From: JAITWN01 sp050486285
Lineage (GTDB): Bacteria > Pseudomonadota > Gammaproteobacteria > SZUA-140
DNA: 64,000 nt
Assembly (NCBI GenBank): GCA_050486285.1
Contig: JBJHCZ010000014.1
Coordinates: 1 to 64,000 of the forward strand
Direction: 5' to 3'
Part shown: one piece after another, positions 6,428-15,247 of the stretch
Layout: every line of letters starts with the position of its first letter
Position numbering within the stretch: the first letter of the stretch is position 1
Made by a program: the position numbers and the translations under genes
The notes under the pieces: model-generated
The model's database searches: none
The model's input: only the letters and a program-made list of their open reading frames with translations
Told to the model about the DNA's origin: nothing

Positions 6428-8499
6428 TTTTTTTTTTCTCCGACGGCGGCGCGGATACCCGACAGCGAGGCGCTGAGGTCGAGTTGGCGGTCGATGTCCT
6501 GGCACACGGCGCCGGCCTCGATCGTCCAGGCATCGAGCGCGTCGGTCAGTTGCCGGTAGGTCGGTTCGTCGAAGTCCTCGGACAGTTTCTCGAGGCCGTC
6601 GGCGAATTCGACCAGGCGCGTGCCGAGCGTCGGGTTGGCCTTGAGCGTCTGCTCGATCTGGCGGCCGGTCTCGCGCAGGTCGCCGTTTGCCGGCTGGCCG
6701 GCGAGGAACAGCAGCGAGCCGCCGACGAGGCGGCCGATCTGCTGCGCGCACTCGATCGAGGCCTCGGGCTTGCGCTGGAGCAGAAAGCCGTTGCGGTAAT
6801 TGCGCTCGTTCGCGGCATCGGCAAAATACGCGGCGACCGTTTCCTGCGCGGCGCCGGCGCACTCGCCGCCGCCGAACTGTTCGACCTTGAACGGATTGAG
6901 CTCGCCGTGATCGGACATCACGTCATTCAGCGCCTCGGCCGCGACGTTCGTGATGTCCTCGAGCAGTTTCGCGAAGTAGTCCTTGTCGCGCGCCTGTGCC
7001 CACGCGAAGAAGGTCTCGCCGTCGGCGCGCTCCTTTGCCCAGGTATCCTGCAGGCGGGCGATCGCCTGCTCGACGCGCATCGCCGGCACGCTCGGACCCT
7101 TGATGCCGATCGCGCCGCCGTTGCGGCCGTCGCCGCCGATGTACATCTGGTAGTGCGGCACCAGTTTGCCGTGCAGACGCTTGCCCTCGCCGTAGATGCC
7201 GATGTCGCCGGTCTCGGGCTGGGCGCAGCCGTTGTGGCAGCCGCTGGCGCGGATGCGCAGGTCGTGGGCGCCGCCGCTCAACTTGACGCCGATCTTCTTC
7301 GACGCGGTGATGCCGAGGCGGCAGGTCGAGGTGCCGGGGCAGGCGACGACGTCGTCACCCGCCTTCGGCTCGGCGAGGCCGAGGTCGGCGAGCCCCTCGC
7401 GTACCGCGGCGACGCGTGCGTCCGGTACGCCGACGATGACGAAGTTCTGGTCCTGGGTCGCGCGGAGGTCGTCGAGCTTCTCGCGGTACATCAGAGCCGC
7501 GATGCCGCGCATCTGCGGGGCGTCGATGTCGCCGATCGGGATGCTGACCGGGAAGATGTTCAGGCCCTTCTGCTTCTGGCCGGTGACGCGGCGCGGGGCG
7601 CCCGGGTTGTTGTGGTCGTTCGACAGCGTGCCGTCCTGCCACTCACCCTTCGCGAAGGCGCTGCCCTCGAGCGCGGCGCGCGTGCGCACCAGTTCCTCGC
7701 GGTACTTCTCGATGAAGCCGTCGGCGCCGAAGCGGTCGACGAGGAACTTGATGCGTGCCTTGGCGCGGCGCTTGCGGTCGGAATAGCGATTGTGCAGGGC
7801 GATGATCGCCTCCATGCACGGGATCAGATCCTGCTCGGGGATATATTCCTCGACGGTGATCGCATGGCGCGGCTTGTGGCCGAGGCCGCCGCCGGCGAGG
7901 ATCTTGAAGCCGAACTTGCCGTCCTTCTTGACCGCGACGACCGCGAGGTCGTGGATCATGCCCTGCGCGCAATCGGCCTCGCAGGCCGAGAAGCTGATCT
8001 TGAACTTGCGCGGCAGGTGCTGCGTCAGCGGGTGGCGCAGGAAATAGCGTACCGCATGCTGCTGGTGTTCGCGGATATCGACGCGCTCGCTCGGGCAGAC
8101 GCCGGCGAGCGGGCAGCAGGAGACGTTGCGCACGGTATTGTTGCAGGCCTCGCGCGAGGTCAGGCCGGCGCGCGCCAGATCCTTCAGCGCGACCGGGATC
8201 TTCGCAATCGGGACATAGTGGATCTGGATGTCCTGGCGCGTGGTGATATGGGCGACGTCGTGTTCCGAATGGGTCTCGAGGACGTCGGCGATCGCCTCGA
8301 GTTGCGCCGGCGTCATGTGGCCGCCGGGTATCTTGACGCGGATCATGTTGACGCCGTCCTGGCGCTGGCCGTAGACACCTTGCTGGAGGCGAATCGACTG
8401 GAAGCGCTCGGCATCGATCTCGTTGCGGAGGAAGGCCTGGACGTTTTCCTGGAAGCGGTCCAGTTCTTCGTCGTTGACCAGTGGCTGGGGGTCTTTCAT
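6415..8499 (-). CDS. Sulfite/nitrite reductase hemoprotein with C-terminal extension
   Basis: This 694-residue siroheme enzyme catalyses six-electron reduction of sulfite to sulfide (or nitrite to ammonia). Two ferredoxin-like half-domains are visible ('MIRVKIPGGHMTPAQL' near 52, 'NIFPVSIPIGDI' near 314). The [4Fe-4S]/siroheme cysteines are CPGTSTC (387-393) and CHNGC (421-425). A helical tail of about 150 residues after 545 is not part of the core. I chose the ATG at 8499 because AGGAGAAG stands 4 bases upstream; the ATG at 8514 has none. Divergence from a CysB-type gene favours an assimilatory sulfite role. The 3' end is a 10-A run with a slippery heptamer leading into the TusA frame. Confidence 0.88.
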   Translation of the reverse strand: MKDPQPLVNDEELDRFQENVQAFLRNEIDAERFQSIRLQQGVYGQRQDGVNMIRVKIPGGHMTPAQLEAIADVLETHSEHDVAHITTRQDIQIHYVPIAKIPVALKDLARAGLTSREACNNTVRNVSCCPLAGVCPSERVDIREHQQHAVRYFLRHPLTQHLPRKFKISFSACEADCAQGMIHDLAVVAVKKDGKFGFKILAGGGLGHKPRHAITVEEYIPEQDLIPCMEAIIALHNRYSDRKRRAKARIKFLVDRFGADGFIEKYREELVRTRAALEGSAFAKGEWQDGTLSNDHNNPGAPRRVTGQKQKGLNIFPVSIPIGDIDAPQMRGIAALMYREKLDDLRATQDQNFVIVGVPDARVAAVREGLADLGLAEPKAGDDVVACPGTSTCRLGITASKKIGVKLSGGAHDLRIRASGCHNGCAQPETGDIGIYGEGKRLHGKLVPHYQMYIGGDGRNGGAIGIKGPSVPAMRVEQAIARLQDTWAKERADGETFFAWAQARDKDYFAKLLEDITNVAAEALNDVMSDHGELNPFKVEQFGGGECAGAAQETVAAYFADAANERNYRNGFLLQRKPEASIECAQQIGRLVGGSLLFLAGQPANGDLRETGRQIEQTLKANPTLGTRLVEFADGLEKLSEDFDEPTYRQLTDALDAWTIEAGAVCQDIDRQLDLSASLSGIRAAVGEKKKVSR
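6427..6437 (-). promoter_or_regulatory. Candidate -1 frameshift/slippage site
   Basis: The sulfite reductase frame reads GAA AAA AAA AAG here and so contains A AAA AAG (6433-6427), the same heptamer used in dnaX. A -1 shift leads directly into the TusA frame (GGT GAG CCG GTA GAC). GGAG lies just upstream, and a 5-bp AGCCG/CGGCT pairing is possible downstream. RNA-polymerase slippage on 10 A residues would give the same product. A sequencing error in the homopolymer is the main alternative. Confidence 0.5.
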
Positions 8500-8629
8500 G
8501 GTCTTCTCCTGCATGTGCCTCGTCCGCCTGCCGGGTTATCGGCAAAAAACCAATGGACGCAACGGGCTAGGGTATCCGATCAGGCCGATATGATATCAGG
8601 AACGGCTATATTATAAAAAATAATGCGAT

Positions 8630-8645
8630 GTTATATTTATATAAC
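8630..8645. promoter_or_regulatory. AT-rich palindrome in the reductase/cysB divergent promoter region
   Basis: GTTATAT-TT-ATATAAC is a perfect 7-bp inverted repeat in a markedly AT-rich stretch (8600-8645) between two divergent genes. The sequence contains the T-N11-A arrangement typical of LysR-family operators. It is 26 bases before the LysR-type start codon, so autoregulation and control of the reductase are both plausible. Confidence 0.55.
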
Positions 8646-8671
8646 CTTGGCGTATATCAGACCGGAATTGT

Positions 8672-9592
8672 ATGAACTTTCAACAGCTTCGTTATATTCG
8701 TGAGGTTGCGCGCTGTGGCCTGAACATCTCCGCGGCGGCGAACGTACTGCATACCGCCCAGCCGGGCATCAGCAGCCAGATCCGCCAGCTCGAGGGGGAA
8801 CTCGGGGTCCAGATCTTCGAGCGCAACGGCAAGCGCCTGGTCGGGATCACGCAGCCGGGGCGGGCGGTGCTGGCGATGGCGGAGCGGGTGCTGCGCGAGC
8901 TCGAGCATATCAAGCAGGTCGGCTTCGAATTCACCGACGACAGCGGCGGCAGCCTGTCGATCGCGACGACCCATACCCAGGCCCGCTATGCGCTGCCGCC
9001 GGTGATCAAGACCTTTTCCGAGCGCTACCCGAACGTGCGCCTGCACCTGCACCAGGGCAATCCGATGCAGATCGCGCAGCTCGCGGCGTCCGGCGTCGCC
9101 GACGTCGCGATCGCGACCGAGGGCATCGACCTGTTCGAGGACCTCATCGTGATGCCGTGCTATGAATGGAATCACTGCGTGATCGCGCCGCCGGGCCTGC
9201 CGATCCTGCGCGCCGAGCCGCTGACACTCGAGAAGATCGCCGAGTATCCGATCGTGACCTATGATTTCTCGTTCGCGGGGCGGATCAAGATCAACGAGGC
9301 CTTCGAGCGCGCCGGGCTGCGACCGAATGTCGTGTTCTCGGCGATCGACTCCGACGTCATCAAGACTTATGTCGAGATCGGCATCGGCATCGGGCTGATG
9401 GCGAGCATGGCGTTCAATCCGGAACGCGACACCAATCTGCGCATGCTCGACGCGAGTCACCTGTTCGAGCCATGCACGACCCGCCTCGGCATCCGCCGCG
9501 GCAGTCACCTGCGCGGTTTCACCTACGCCTTCATCGAGATGTTCGCCCCCCACCTCGACCGCGCCGCCGTCGACAGGGCGATGACCGCGTAA
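8672..9592 (+). CDS. cysB: LysR-family regulator, CysB-like
   Basis: This 306-residue protein has an N-terminal winged helix (1-60: 'MNFQQLRYIREVARCGLNIS', 'TAQPGISSQIRQLEGELGVQIF') with the CysB-style opening rather than that of generic LysR proteins. The sensor domain contains 'SIATTHTQARYALP', the segment that binds sulfate or N-acetylserine in CysB/Cbl. CysB activates sulfur-assimilation genes, and here it diverges from a sulfite reductase. It is slightly shorter than E. coli CysB (324). Cbl or another paralogue is possible. Confidence 0.88.
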   Translation: MNFQQLRYIREVARCGLNISAAANVLHTAQPGISSQIRQLEGELGVQIFERNGKRLVGITQPGRAVLAMAERVLRELEHIKQVGFEFTDDSGGSLSIATTHTQARYALPPVIKTFSERYPNVRLHLHQGNPMQIAQLAASGVADVAIATEGIDLFEDLIVMPCYEWNHCVIAPPGLPILRAEPLTLEKIAEYPIVTYDFSFAGRIKINEAFERAGLRPNVVFSAIDSDVIKTYVEIGIGIGLMASMAFNPERDTNLRMLDASHLFEPCTTRLGIRRGSHLRGFTYAFIEMFAPHLDRAAVDRAMTA

Positions 9593-9594
9593 AA

Positions 9595-9643
9595 AAACCC
9601 ACGGGGTCAGAGAAGACTTTGTCTACTCTGACCCCGTGGGTTT
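9595..9643. repeat. GGGGTCAGAGT palindrome, copy B, likely bidirectional terminator
   Basis: Arms of 23 bases (9595-9617 and 9621-9643, one mismatch) enclose a 3-base loop. The outer part extends the family core with AAACCCAC/GTGGGTTT. It sits between the convergent cysB-type and topA stops, with A/T tracts at both feet, so it could end transcription from both sides. Confidence 0.88.
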
Positions 9644-9651
9644 CATTGACC

Positions 9652-12000
9652 TCAGCCGTGGGCCTGGCGCTTGCTCGGGGGTTCGTCGGCGCCGCCCTGG
9701 TCGTCGGGCTTTTCCGGGGCTTCGTACGGGGTGGTGTAGCCGCATTCCTTCTGCGGGCAGACGAGCTCTGCGCCGCTGCGCTTGGTGGTCTTGACGGTCA
9801 GCATCGGCCATTCGCATTGCGGACAGGGCTGCGCGACCGGTTCGTTCCAGACCGCGTAGCTACACTTCGGATAGGTCGAGCAGGAGTAGAACACCTTGCC
9901 GCGCCGCGAGCGCCGCTGCACCATCGTGCCCTGGTGGCACTCGGGACACTCGACGCCGGTGTCGGCCGGCTTGACCAGCGGCTCGATGAACTTGCACTTG
10001 GGATAATTGCCGCAGCCAATGAACTTGCCGTACGGCCCGACGCGCACGACCAGCGGTCCCTCGCACTGCGGACAACTGCGGCCCTCGACGAGCTCGGCAT
10101 CCGCGCCGTCGTCGGCGCTGTCCTCGCCGAGATTGCGCGTATAGTCGCACTCCGGGAAACCGGTGCAGCCGACGAAGCGGCCGCGGCGCCCGAGCCGGAT
10201 CGATAGCGGCTGACCGCACTTCGGGCAAGCCTCATCGAGCGCCTCCTGGGTCACGTCCTTGCGCTGCACCGACTGCTCCTTGTCGTCGACGAGGTCCTTG
10301 AACGGCCCCCAGAACGAGTGCATCAGCGGCACCCATTCCTGCTCGCCGCGCGAGATCGCGTCGAGGTCGTCCTCGAGCTTTGCGGTGAATTCATAATCGA
10401 CGTAGCGCGAGAAGTGCTCGGTCAGGAACTTGTTGACGACGCGACCGACGTCCGTCGGCTTGAAGCGCTTCTTGTCGAGCACGACATATTCGCGCTGCTG
10501 CAGCGTCGCGATGATCGATGCATAGGTCGACGGGCGGCCGATACCGTGTTCTTCCAGCGTCTTGATCAGGCTCGCCTCGGTATAGCGCGGCGGCGGTTCG
10601 GTGAAGTGCTGCTCGGTGACGATCTTTTCGATCGCGACGCGGTCGCCCTTCGCCATTTCCGGCAGCAGGTTCTGCTGGTCGTCGTTTTCCTTGCCGTCGT
10701 CGACGTCCTCGCGATAGACGGCCATGAAGCCGGGATCGACGATCGTCGAGCCGGTCGCGCGGAAGATGTCGCCCTTGCCGCCCTCGAGGTCGACGCCGAC
10801 GGTGTTGATCGTCGCCGGGATCATCTGGCAGGCGACGGTGCGCTGCCAGATCAGTCGATAGAGCTTGTACTGATCGCTGTTCAGGTGATCCTTGACCGAA
10901 TCCGGATCGACGAAGGCCGAAGTCGGGCGGATGGCCTCATGGGCCTCCTGCGCGTTCTTCGATTTGGTCTTATAGGTCTGGACCTCGTTCGGGAGCTTGT
11001 CCTTGCCGTAACGCTCGACGATCAGCCGGCGGATCTCCTCGAGGGCCTCGTTCGCGAGATTGACCGAGTCGGTACGCATGTAGGTGATCAGGCCGACCGC
11101 GCCGTCGCCGGTGTCGATACCTTCATAGAGCTGCTGCGCGGTGCGCATCGTGCGCTGCGCGGTGAAGCCGAGCTTGCGCGCGGCCTCCTGCTGCAGCGTC
11201 GAGGTGATGAACGGCGCAGCGGGATTGCGCTTGCGCTGCTTCTTCTCGACGTCGATGACGGTGAGCCGGCCCTTCGCGCCCTTGACCAGCGCCTTCTCGA
11301 CCTTGCTCGCCTGCTGTTCGCTGGTGATACTGAACTGCGACAGCTTCTCGCCCTGGTGATGGGTCAGCTTCGCGCGGAAGGCCTCGCCGTCCTTCGCGGT
11401 CTCGGCCTCGATGCTCCAGTATTCCTGCGACTGGAAGGCCTCGATCTCCAGCTCGCGTTCGACGATCAGGCGCAGGGCGGGACTCTGCACGCGGCCGGCG
11501 GAGAGCCCGCGGCGGATCTTCTTCCACAGCAGCGGCGAGAGGTTGAAGCCGACGAGATAGTCGAGCGCGCGCCGCGCCTGCTGCGCGTTGACGAGATTCA
11601 TCGATACGTCGCGCGGGTGCTTGAGCGCCTCCTGCACCGCGTTCTTCGTGATCTCGTGAAAGACGATGCGGTGGACCGGCTTGTCCTTGAGCAGCTTCTT
11701 GCCCTTGAGGATCTCCTGCAGGTGCCAGGAGATCGCCTCGCCCTCGCGATCCGGGTCGGTCGCGAGCCAGAGGGCGTCGGCGGTCTTCGCGGCCTTGCAG
11801 ATCGTGTCGACGTGCTTGTTGTTCTTTTCGATGGTCTGGTACTTCATCGCGAAATCGTGCGCCGGGTCGACCGCGCCTTCCTTCGGCAGCAGGTCGCGCA
11901 CGTGTCCGTAGGACGCGTGGACGTCGAAGCCCTTGCCCAGATACTTCTTCAGGGTCTTGGCCTTCGCCGGCGATTCAACGATGACGAGATTCTTTCCCAT
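9652..12000 (-). CDS. topA: DNA topoisomerase I
   Basis: This 782-residue type IA topoisomerase relaxes negative supercoils. The TOPRIM domain starts 'MGKNLVIVESPAKAKTL' and has the metal-binding DPDREGE at 82-88. The active-site tyrosine is Y307 in 'GLITYMRTDS'. Four C-terminal zinc ribbons follow from about 598, each with CPxC and a second cysteine pair (CPKCGQP, CPQCEGP, CPECHQG, CPQCEWP). E. coli TopA is 865 residues with three. It lies downstream of smg-dprA on the same strand, separated by 337 bases. Confidence 0.97.
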   Translation of the reverse strand: MGKNLVIVESPAKAKTLKKYLGKGFDVHASYGHVRDLLPKEGAVDPAHDFAMKYQTIEKNNKHVDTICKAAKTADALWLATDPDREGEAISWHLQEILKGKKLLKDKPVHRIVFHEITKNAVQEALKHPRDVSMNLVNAQQARRALDYLVGFNLSPLLWKKIRRGLSAGRVQSPALRLIVERELEIEAFQSQEYWSIEAETAKDGEAFRAKLTHHQGEKLSQFSITSEQQASKVEKALVKGAKGRLTVIDVEKKQRKRNPAAPFITSTLQQEAARKLGFTAQRTMRTAQQLYEGIDTGDGAVGLITYMRTDSVNLANEALEEIRRLIVERYGKDKLPNEVQTYKTKSKNAQEAHEAIRPTSAFVDPDSVKDHLNSDQYKLYRLIWQRTVACQMIPATINTVGVDLEGGKGDIFRATGSTIVDPGFMAVYREDVDDGKENDDQQNLLPEMAKGDRVAIEKIVTEQHFTEPPPRYTEASLIKTLEEHGIGRPSTYASIIATLQQREYVVLDKKRFKPTDVGRVVNKFLTEHFSRYVDYEFTAKLEDDLDAISRGEQEWVPLMHSFWGPFKDLVDDKEQSVQRKDVTQEALDEACPKCGQPLSIRLGRRGRFVGCTGFPECDYTRNLGEDSADDGADAELVEGRSCPQCEGPLVVRVGPYGKFIGCGNYPKCKFIEPLVKPADTGVECPECHQGTMVQRRSRRGKVFYSCSTYPKCSYAVWNEPVAQPCPQCEWPMLTVKTTKRSGAELVCPQKECGYTTPYEAPEKPDDQGGADEPPSKRQAHG

Positions 12001-12337
12001 GCCTTTTCAATACCCTGGATGCCATGTCGTGGCCCGGTGGCGGGCTATGTTGATGGCTAAAGCGGCCGATGTCAAAACAGTTTCGTCAGACAGGCTGCAA
12101 TCTTGAGCCGCTCCGCGTCAATCAGACGGACGCCGGCGCCTGTCCCTCATGAGACGCCGGAAGCGGGCTGATGGTTCACGGAAAGTCGCGCGGGGTCCCC
12201 GTGCGAAATTCGGGGCGAGAGAGCTTATTCGACCAAACTCAGATGCTTAACAGCAATGGGGTCAGAGTCGTTTGATCGCATGGATGCGCGGATCGAGCCG
12301 CCGCTGCAGGGATCAAACGACTCTGACCCCGTTGAGT
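12001..12337. other. topA leader region
   Basis: This is the 337-base gap between smg and topA. It holds palindrome copy C next to the smg stop and presumably the topA promoter. A weak open frame across it on the minus strand (up to 12662) has arginine-rich composition typical of shadow frames, and I do not call it. Confidence 0.6.
12258..12330. repeat. GGGGTCAGAGT palindrome, copy C
   Basis: These are perfect 20-base arms, GGGGTCAGAGTCGTTTGATC at 12258-12277 and its complement at 12311-12330, around a 33-base loop. It begins 7 bases after the smg stop. The arms are identical to copy H (45798-45868) 33 kb away, while the loops differ. Confidence 0.92.
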
Positions 12338-12796
12338 TCAGTGCTGCAGGTCGGGGCTGAAGTCGAAGACCAGGGTCTCGATCCATTCCTGGAGGTCTTC
12401 GTTGCCGGACTGGTTCGCGAGCACCATCATCGCGATGAGGCGGAACTTGTCGAGGTCGATGTCCTCGAGGTCGAGCGCCATTGCCCGCTCGATGATGATC
12501 TCGCGCGCCTGCGGGCTGACGACGCCGCAATATTCGAGCGTCAGCAGGAAGCCGCGGCACTCGCTGTCGAGGCGACTCAGTTCCTTCGGGGTGTAGATGC
12601 GGAAGGAGTTGCGCTGCTGCGCCTCGGCGTTGCCGCCCTGCTGCACCAGATCCTCGAGCCACACGAAGGCCTTGTTGATCTCGGTCTGCGGGAAGCCCGC
12701 GTCCTTCAGCACGCCCTTGAGGACTGCCTCGTCATGCGGCACCTCACGGCCTTCTTCCATGTAGTGTTCGAACAGGTAGAGCAGTACGTCGAGCAT
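12338..12796 (-). CDS. smg: Smg protein (DUF494)
   Basis: This 152-residue acidic, helical protein ('MLDVLLYLFEHYMEE', 'AREIIIERAMALDLEDIDLDKFRLIAMMVL', ending near 'WIETLVFD') belongs to the Smg/DUF494 family of E. coli (157 residues). The biochemical role is not established. Its position just downstream of dprA (9 bases) and upstream of topA is conserved in gammaproteobacteria. Confidence 0.93.
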   Translation of the reverse strand: MLDVLLYLFEHYMEEGREVPHDEAVLKGVLKDAGFPQTEINKAFVWLEDLVQQGGNAEAQQRNSFRIYTPKELSRLDSECRGFLLTLEYCGVVSPQAREIIIERAMALDLEDIDLDKFRLIAMMVLANQSGNEDLQEWIETLVFDFSPDLQH

Positions 12797-12805
12797 CGTA
12801 TCGCA

Positions 12806-13927
12806 TCAGCTCCTCGCCGGGCGGCGCATATAGCCTCCGCCAGGCGCTTGGGTAATCAGGTTAGACAGTTCGAGATCGAGCAGTGCGGGGTAGAGCCGTT
12901 CCGCGGGCTGTCCGGTCCTCGCCATCAGTGTATCCAAAGTCGTCGGCGCGAAATCGATCAGTTCCAGAATTCCGGCCGAGATCCCGGCGACCGTCTCCTG
13001 CGGCGGGGCGTGAGGGGCGGCGCGTGCGGCGCCCTGTCCCATTTCGAGTGCCGCGCAGGCCATAGGTTCCAATTCTTCCAGAATGTCACCGGTACATTCA
13101 ACCAGTTTCGCGCCCTGGCGGATCAGCAGGTGGCAGCCGCGGGCGCAGGGATTGTGGATCGAGCCCGGGATCGCGAAGACCTCGCGGCCCTGCTCGAGCG
13201 CGGCGCGGGCGGTGATCAGGGAGCCGCTCTTCGGATTGGCCTCGACCACCAGCGTGCCCAGGCTGAGTCCGCTTATGACCCTGTTGCGTCTCGGAAAAAG
13301 CCCGGGCGCCGGGCGCTGGCCAGGCGGGAATTCGGAGACCAGCGCGCCCTGCTCGCGAATCCGTCCGGCCAGAGCCGCGTGGCGCGCCGGGTAGACGCGA
13401 TCGAGGCCGGTTGCGGCGACCGCGACGGTCGGTCCGCCGCCTGCGAGCGCGCCTTCGTGGGCGGCGCCGTCGATGCCGATCGCGAGTCCGCTGGTGATCA
13501 CGAGGCCGTGGCGGGCGAGGTCGCGGGCGAAGGCATGGGCGGTGTCGCGCCCGGCCGCGGTCGGATTGCGGCTGCCGACGATCGCGAGTTGGGGTCTGGT
13601 GAGTACGGCGGGATCGCCGTCGACATAGAGCACGAGCGGCGGTTGGGCGATCTGTTGCAGCAGCGCGGGATAGCGCGGGTCGGCGGCTGTCAGCGCGTGT
13701 CGGGCAGGTCCGGCGAGCCAGGCGAGGTCGCGTTCGACCGCGGCCCAGTCGGGTCGCGAGAGCGCATCGAGGGAGGCGGCGGAGAGCGCCTGCCGGACCT
13801 CGGGGTCGCCCGGCGCTTCATCGAGCAGCCGGCGCGCATCGCCGTAGCGATCGAGCAGCGCCCGGCACTGCACCGGCCCGAGGCCGTTTATTCGCGCGAG
13901 CGCGAGCCAGAAGGGAATGTCATCCAT
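12806..13927 (-). CDS. dprA: DNA-processing protein DprA
   Basis: From the ATG at 13927 this is a 373-residue protein. An N-terminal helical (SAM-like) part is followed by a Rossmann-like DprA core with 'AIVGSRNPTAAGRDTAHAFARD', 'VITSGLAIGIDGAAHEGAL', 'FPRRNRVISGLS' and 'TLVVEA'. A C-terminal winged-helix (Z-DNA-like) domain follows ('TTLDTLMARTGQPAERLYPALLDLELSNLI'). It loads RecA on incoming single-stranded DNA in natural transformation. The frame stays open upstream through palindrome J, but those residues are not DprA-like. Confidence 0.95.
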   Translation of the reverse strand: MDDIPFWLALARINGLGPVQCRALLDRYGDARRLLDEAPGDPEVRQALSAASLDALSRPDWAAVERDLAWLAGPARHALTAADPRYPALLQQIAQPPLVLYVDGDPAVLTRPQLAIVGSRNPTAAGRDTAHAFARDLARHGLVITSGLAIGIDGAAHEGALAGGGPTVAVAATGLDRVYPARHAALAGRIREQGALVSEFPPGQRPAPGLFPRRNRVISGLSLGTLVVEANPKSGSLITARAALEQGREVFAIPGSIHNPCARGCHLLIRQGAKLVECTGDILEELEPMACAALEMGQGAARAAPHAPPQETVAGISAGILELIDFAPTTLDTLMARTGQPAERLYPALLDLELSNLITQAPGGGYMRRPARS

Positions 13928-13958
13928 GACATGATCTCGTTCCTTCTTTGGGTGATCT

Positions 13959-14098
13959 GACAGGCTGTTGAGAAAGCCCGGCGGGTTTGCTCCGCGAATG
14001 GCTCGCCTCGCTGCCGCTGCGCGGCACCCTTCGGGCTCCCGGCGAGGCTGCGCTTGACTTCGCTGCGCAAACCCGCCGGGCTTTCTCAACAGCCTGTC
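13959..14098. repeat. 140-bp palindromic element (copy J, separate family)
   Basis: Perfect 32-base arms begin GACAGGCTGTTGAGAAAGCC (13959-13990) and have their complement at 14067-14098. They enclose 76 bases containing further self-complementary GC-rich segments. The right arm overlaps the stop codon of the LysM gene (14097-14099). It has the form of a REP/MITE-type element and shares no core with the GGGGTCAGAGT family. Confidence 0.9.
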
Positions 14099-15152
14099 AG
14101 GGCTGCTTGATCTTGTCGAGCAGCTTCAGGTCGCGGGTCGCTTCCATGACCAGTGCGTAGCTGACGCGGTCGAACAGGCGGATCAGCATCAGCGTGCCGG
14201 CGCGCTCGTCCGGCAGCTGGACCGCACGGCCGTTCCGGCGCGGACCGATGTTGTCGCGCACGACGGCGCCGCTCTGCCATACCGACAGCACATGGCCGAT
14301 CTCGAGGCCGTCGTTGCTGCCCTTGTCCAGCGCGACGACCTGGTACTGGCCGATGCGCGAGATGCCGTCCAGCACCGAGATGATGTGGCCGTCGATCTCG
14401 GTCGCGGGCGCACGCGGCAGAAAGTGCTGACTGATCTCGGTGTCCTCGACCGGCAGCAGGCGGTCGCCGATCAGGACCTCGCGTTCGGACTGGGTGATCA
14501 GCAGGGTCGCCGGGTCGCCGGTCCGCGTGACCGTGACATAGCCGACGTGGATCGCCTCATAGCCGAGGATGTCGCGCTTGTTCAGCGGATTGCGAAAGAC
14601 CTCGCCGCGGCGGACGATGGTGTAGCGGTCGACGCCGTTGTCGGGCAGGCCGCGGGCGTAGACCCGGTTGCCGGTGCCGCTGATCAGGCGGTCCTCGCTG
14701 CTCGCGATGATGTAGCCGCTGTTGTCGAGTTCTTCCAGGGTGACGATGCGCGGGTACTTCAGGAACTGGCCGATCGCGTCATAGGGGATGGTCGGCACCG
14801 CGGTATCGATCGGGCTGATGCGCGCGCTCGGCGACAGGCGCACGGTGCGCATGACGGGCTCGCTGCGTTCGAGGCGCAGTACCGGCCGCCCCTCGACGAA
14901 TTCGAGATAGATGACATCGCCCGGATATATAAGGTGCGGGTTCTCGATCGCCGGGTTGATGTGCCAGATCTCGGGCCACAGCCACGGATCGGCGAGGAAG
15001 CGCGCCGAGATGTCCCACAAGGTGTCACCCTTGACGACGACATGGCGGTCAGGGGCATCGGTCGCCAGCCTGACGACGTCCGCCGCCGCAGGCCCGCCGA
15101 AGACCAGTGCAAGCAGCAGTATCGACTTGAGAATCAGGTGTTTGTTTGACAT
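14097..15152 (-). CDS. Exported LysM-domain protein
   Basis: From the ATG at 15152 (AAGG upstream) the protein is 351 residues. It has a signal peptide ('MSNKHLILKSILLLALVFGG', cleavage after AAA) and one LysM domain at about 36-85 ('HVVVKGDTLWDISARFLADPWLWPEIW', 'NPHLIYPGDVIYL') that binds peptidoglycan glycan chains. The roughly 260-residue remainder is the conserved domain of LysM proteins found next to dprA in many gammaproteobacteria, whose exact role is unknown. Its stop codon lies inside palindrome J. Confidence 0.9.
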   Translation of the reverse strand: MSNKHLILKSILLLALVFGGPAAADVVRLATDAPDRHVVVKGDTLWDISARFLADPWLWPEIWHINPAIENPHLIYPGDVIYLEFVEGRPVLRLERSEPVMRTVRLSPSARISPIDTAVPTIPYDAIGQFLKYPRIVTLEELDNSGYIIASSEDRLISGTGNRVYARGLPDNGVDRYTIVRRGEVFRNPLNKRDILGYEAIHVGYVTVTRTGDPATLLITQSEREVLIGDRLLPVEDTEISQHFLPRAPATEIDGHIISVLDGISRIGQYQVVALDKGSNDGLEIGHVLSVWQSGAVVRDNIGPRRNGRAVQLPDERAGTLMLIRLFDRVSYALVMEATRDLKLLDKIKQP

Positions 15153-15247
15153 CGGACTTGCCTTAGAATTGATCCCTGGACGAGTTGTTATCGGCGCAAG
15201 AGTGCGGATATTAAGGTCCTGCATCCCAAATCGACCCGGATTTAACC

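Noticed and set aside
6484..8616. 710-codon plus-strand frame antisense to sulfite reductase
   Set aside because: It is a shadow of the reductase, whose cofactor cysteines and ribosome binding site are clear.
12225..12662. 145-codon minus-strand frame across palindrome C
   Set aside because: It overlaps smg out of frame and crosses a repeat; no recognisable features.
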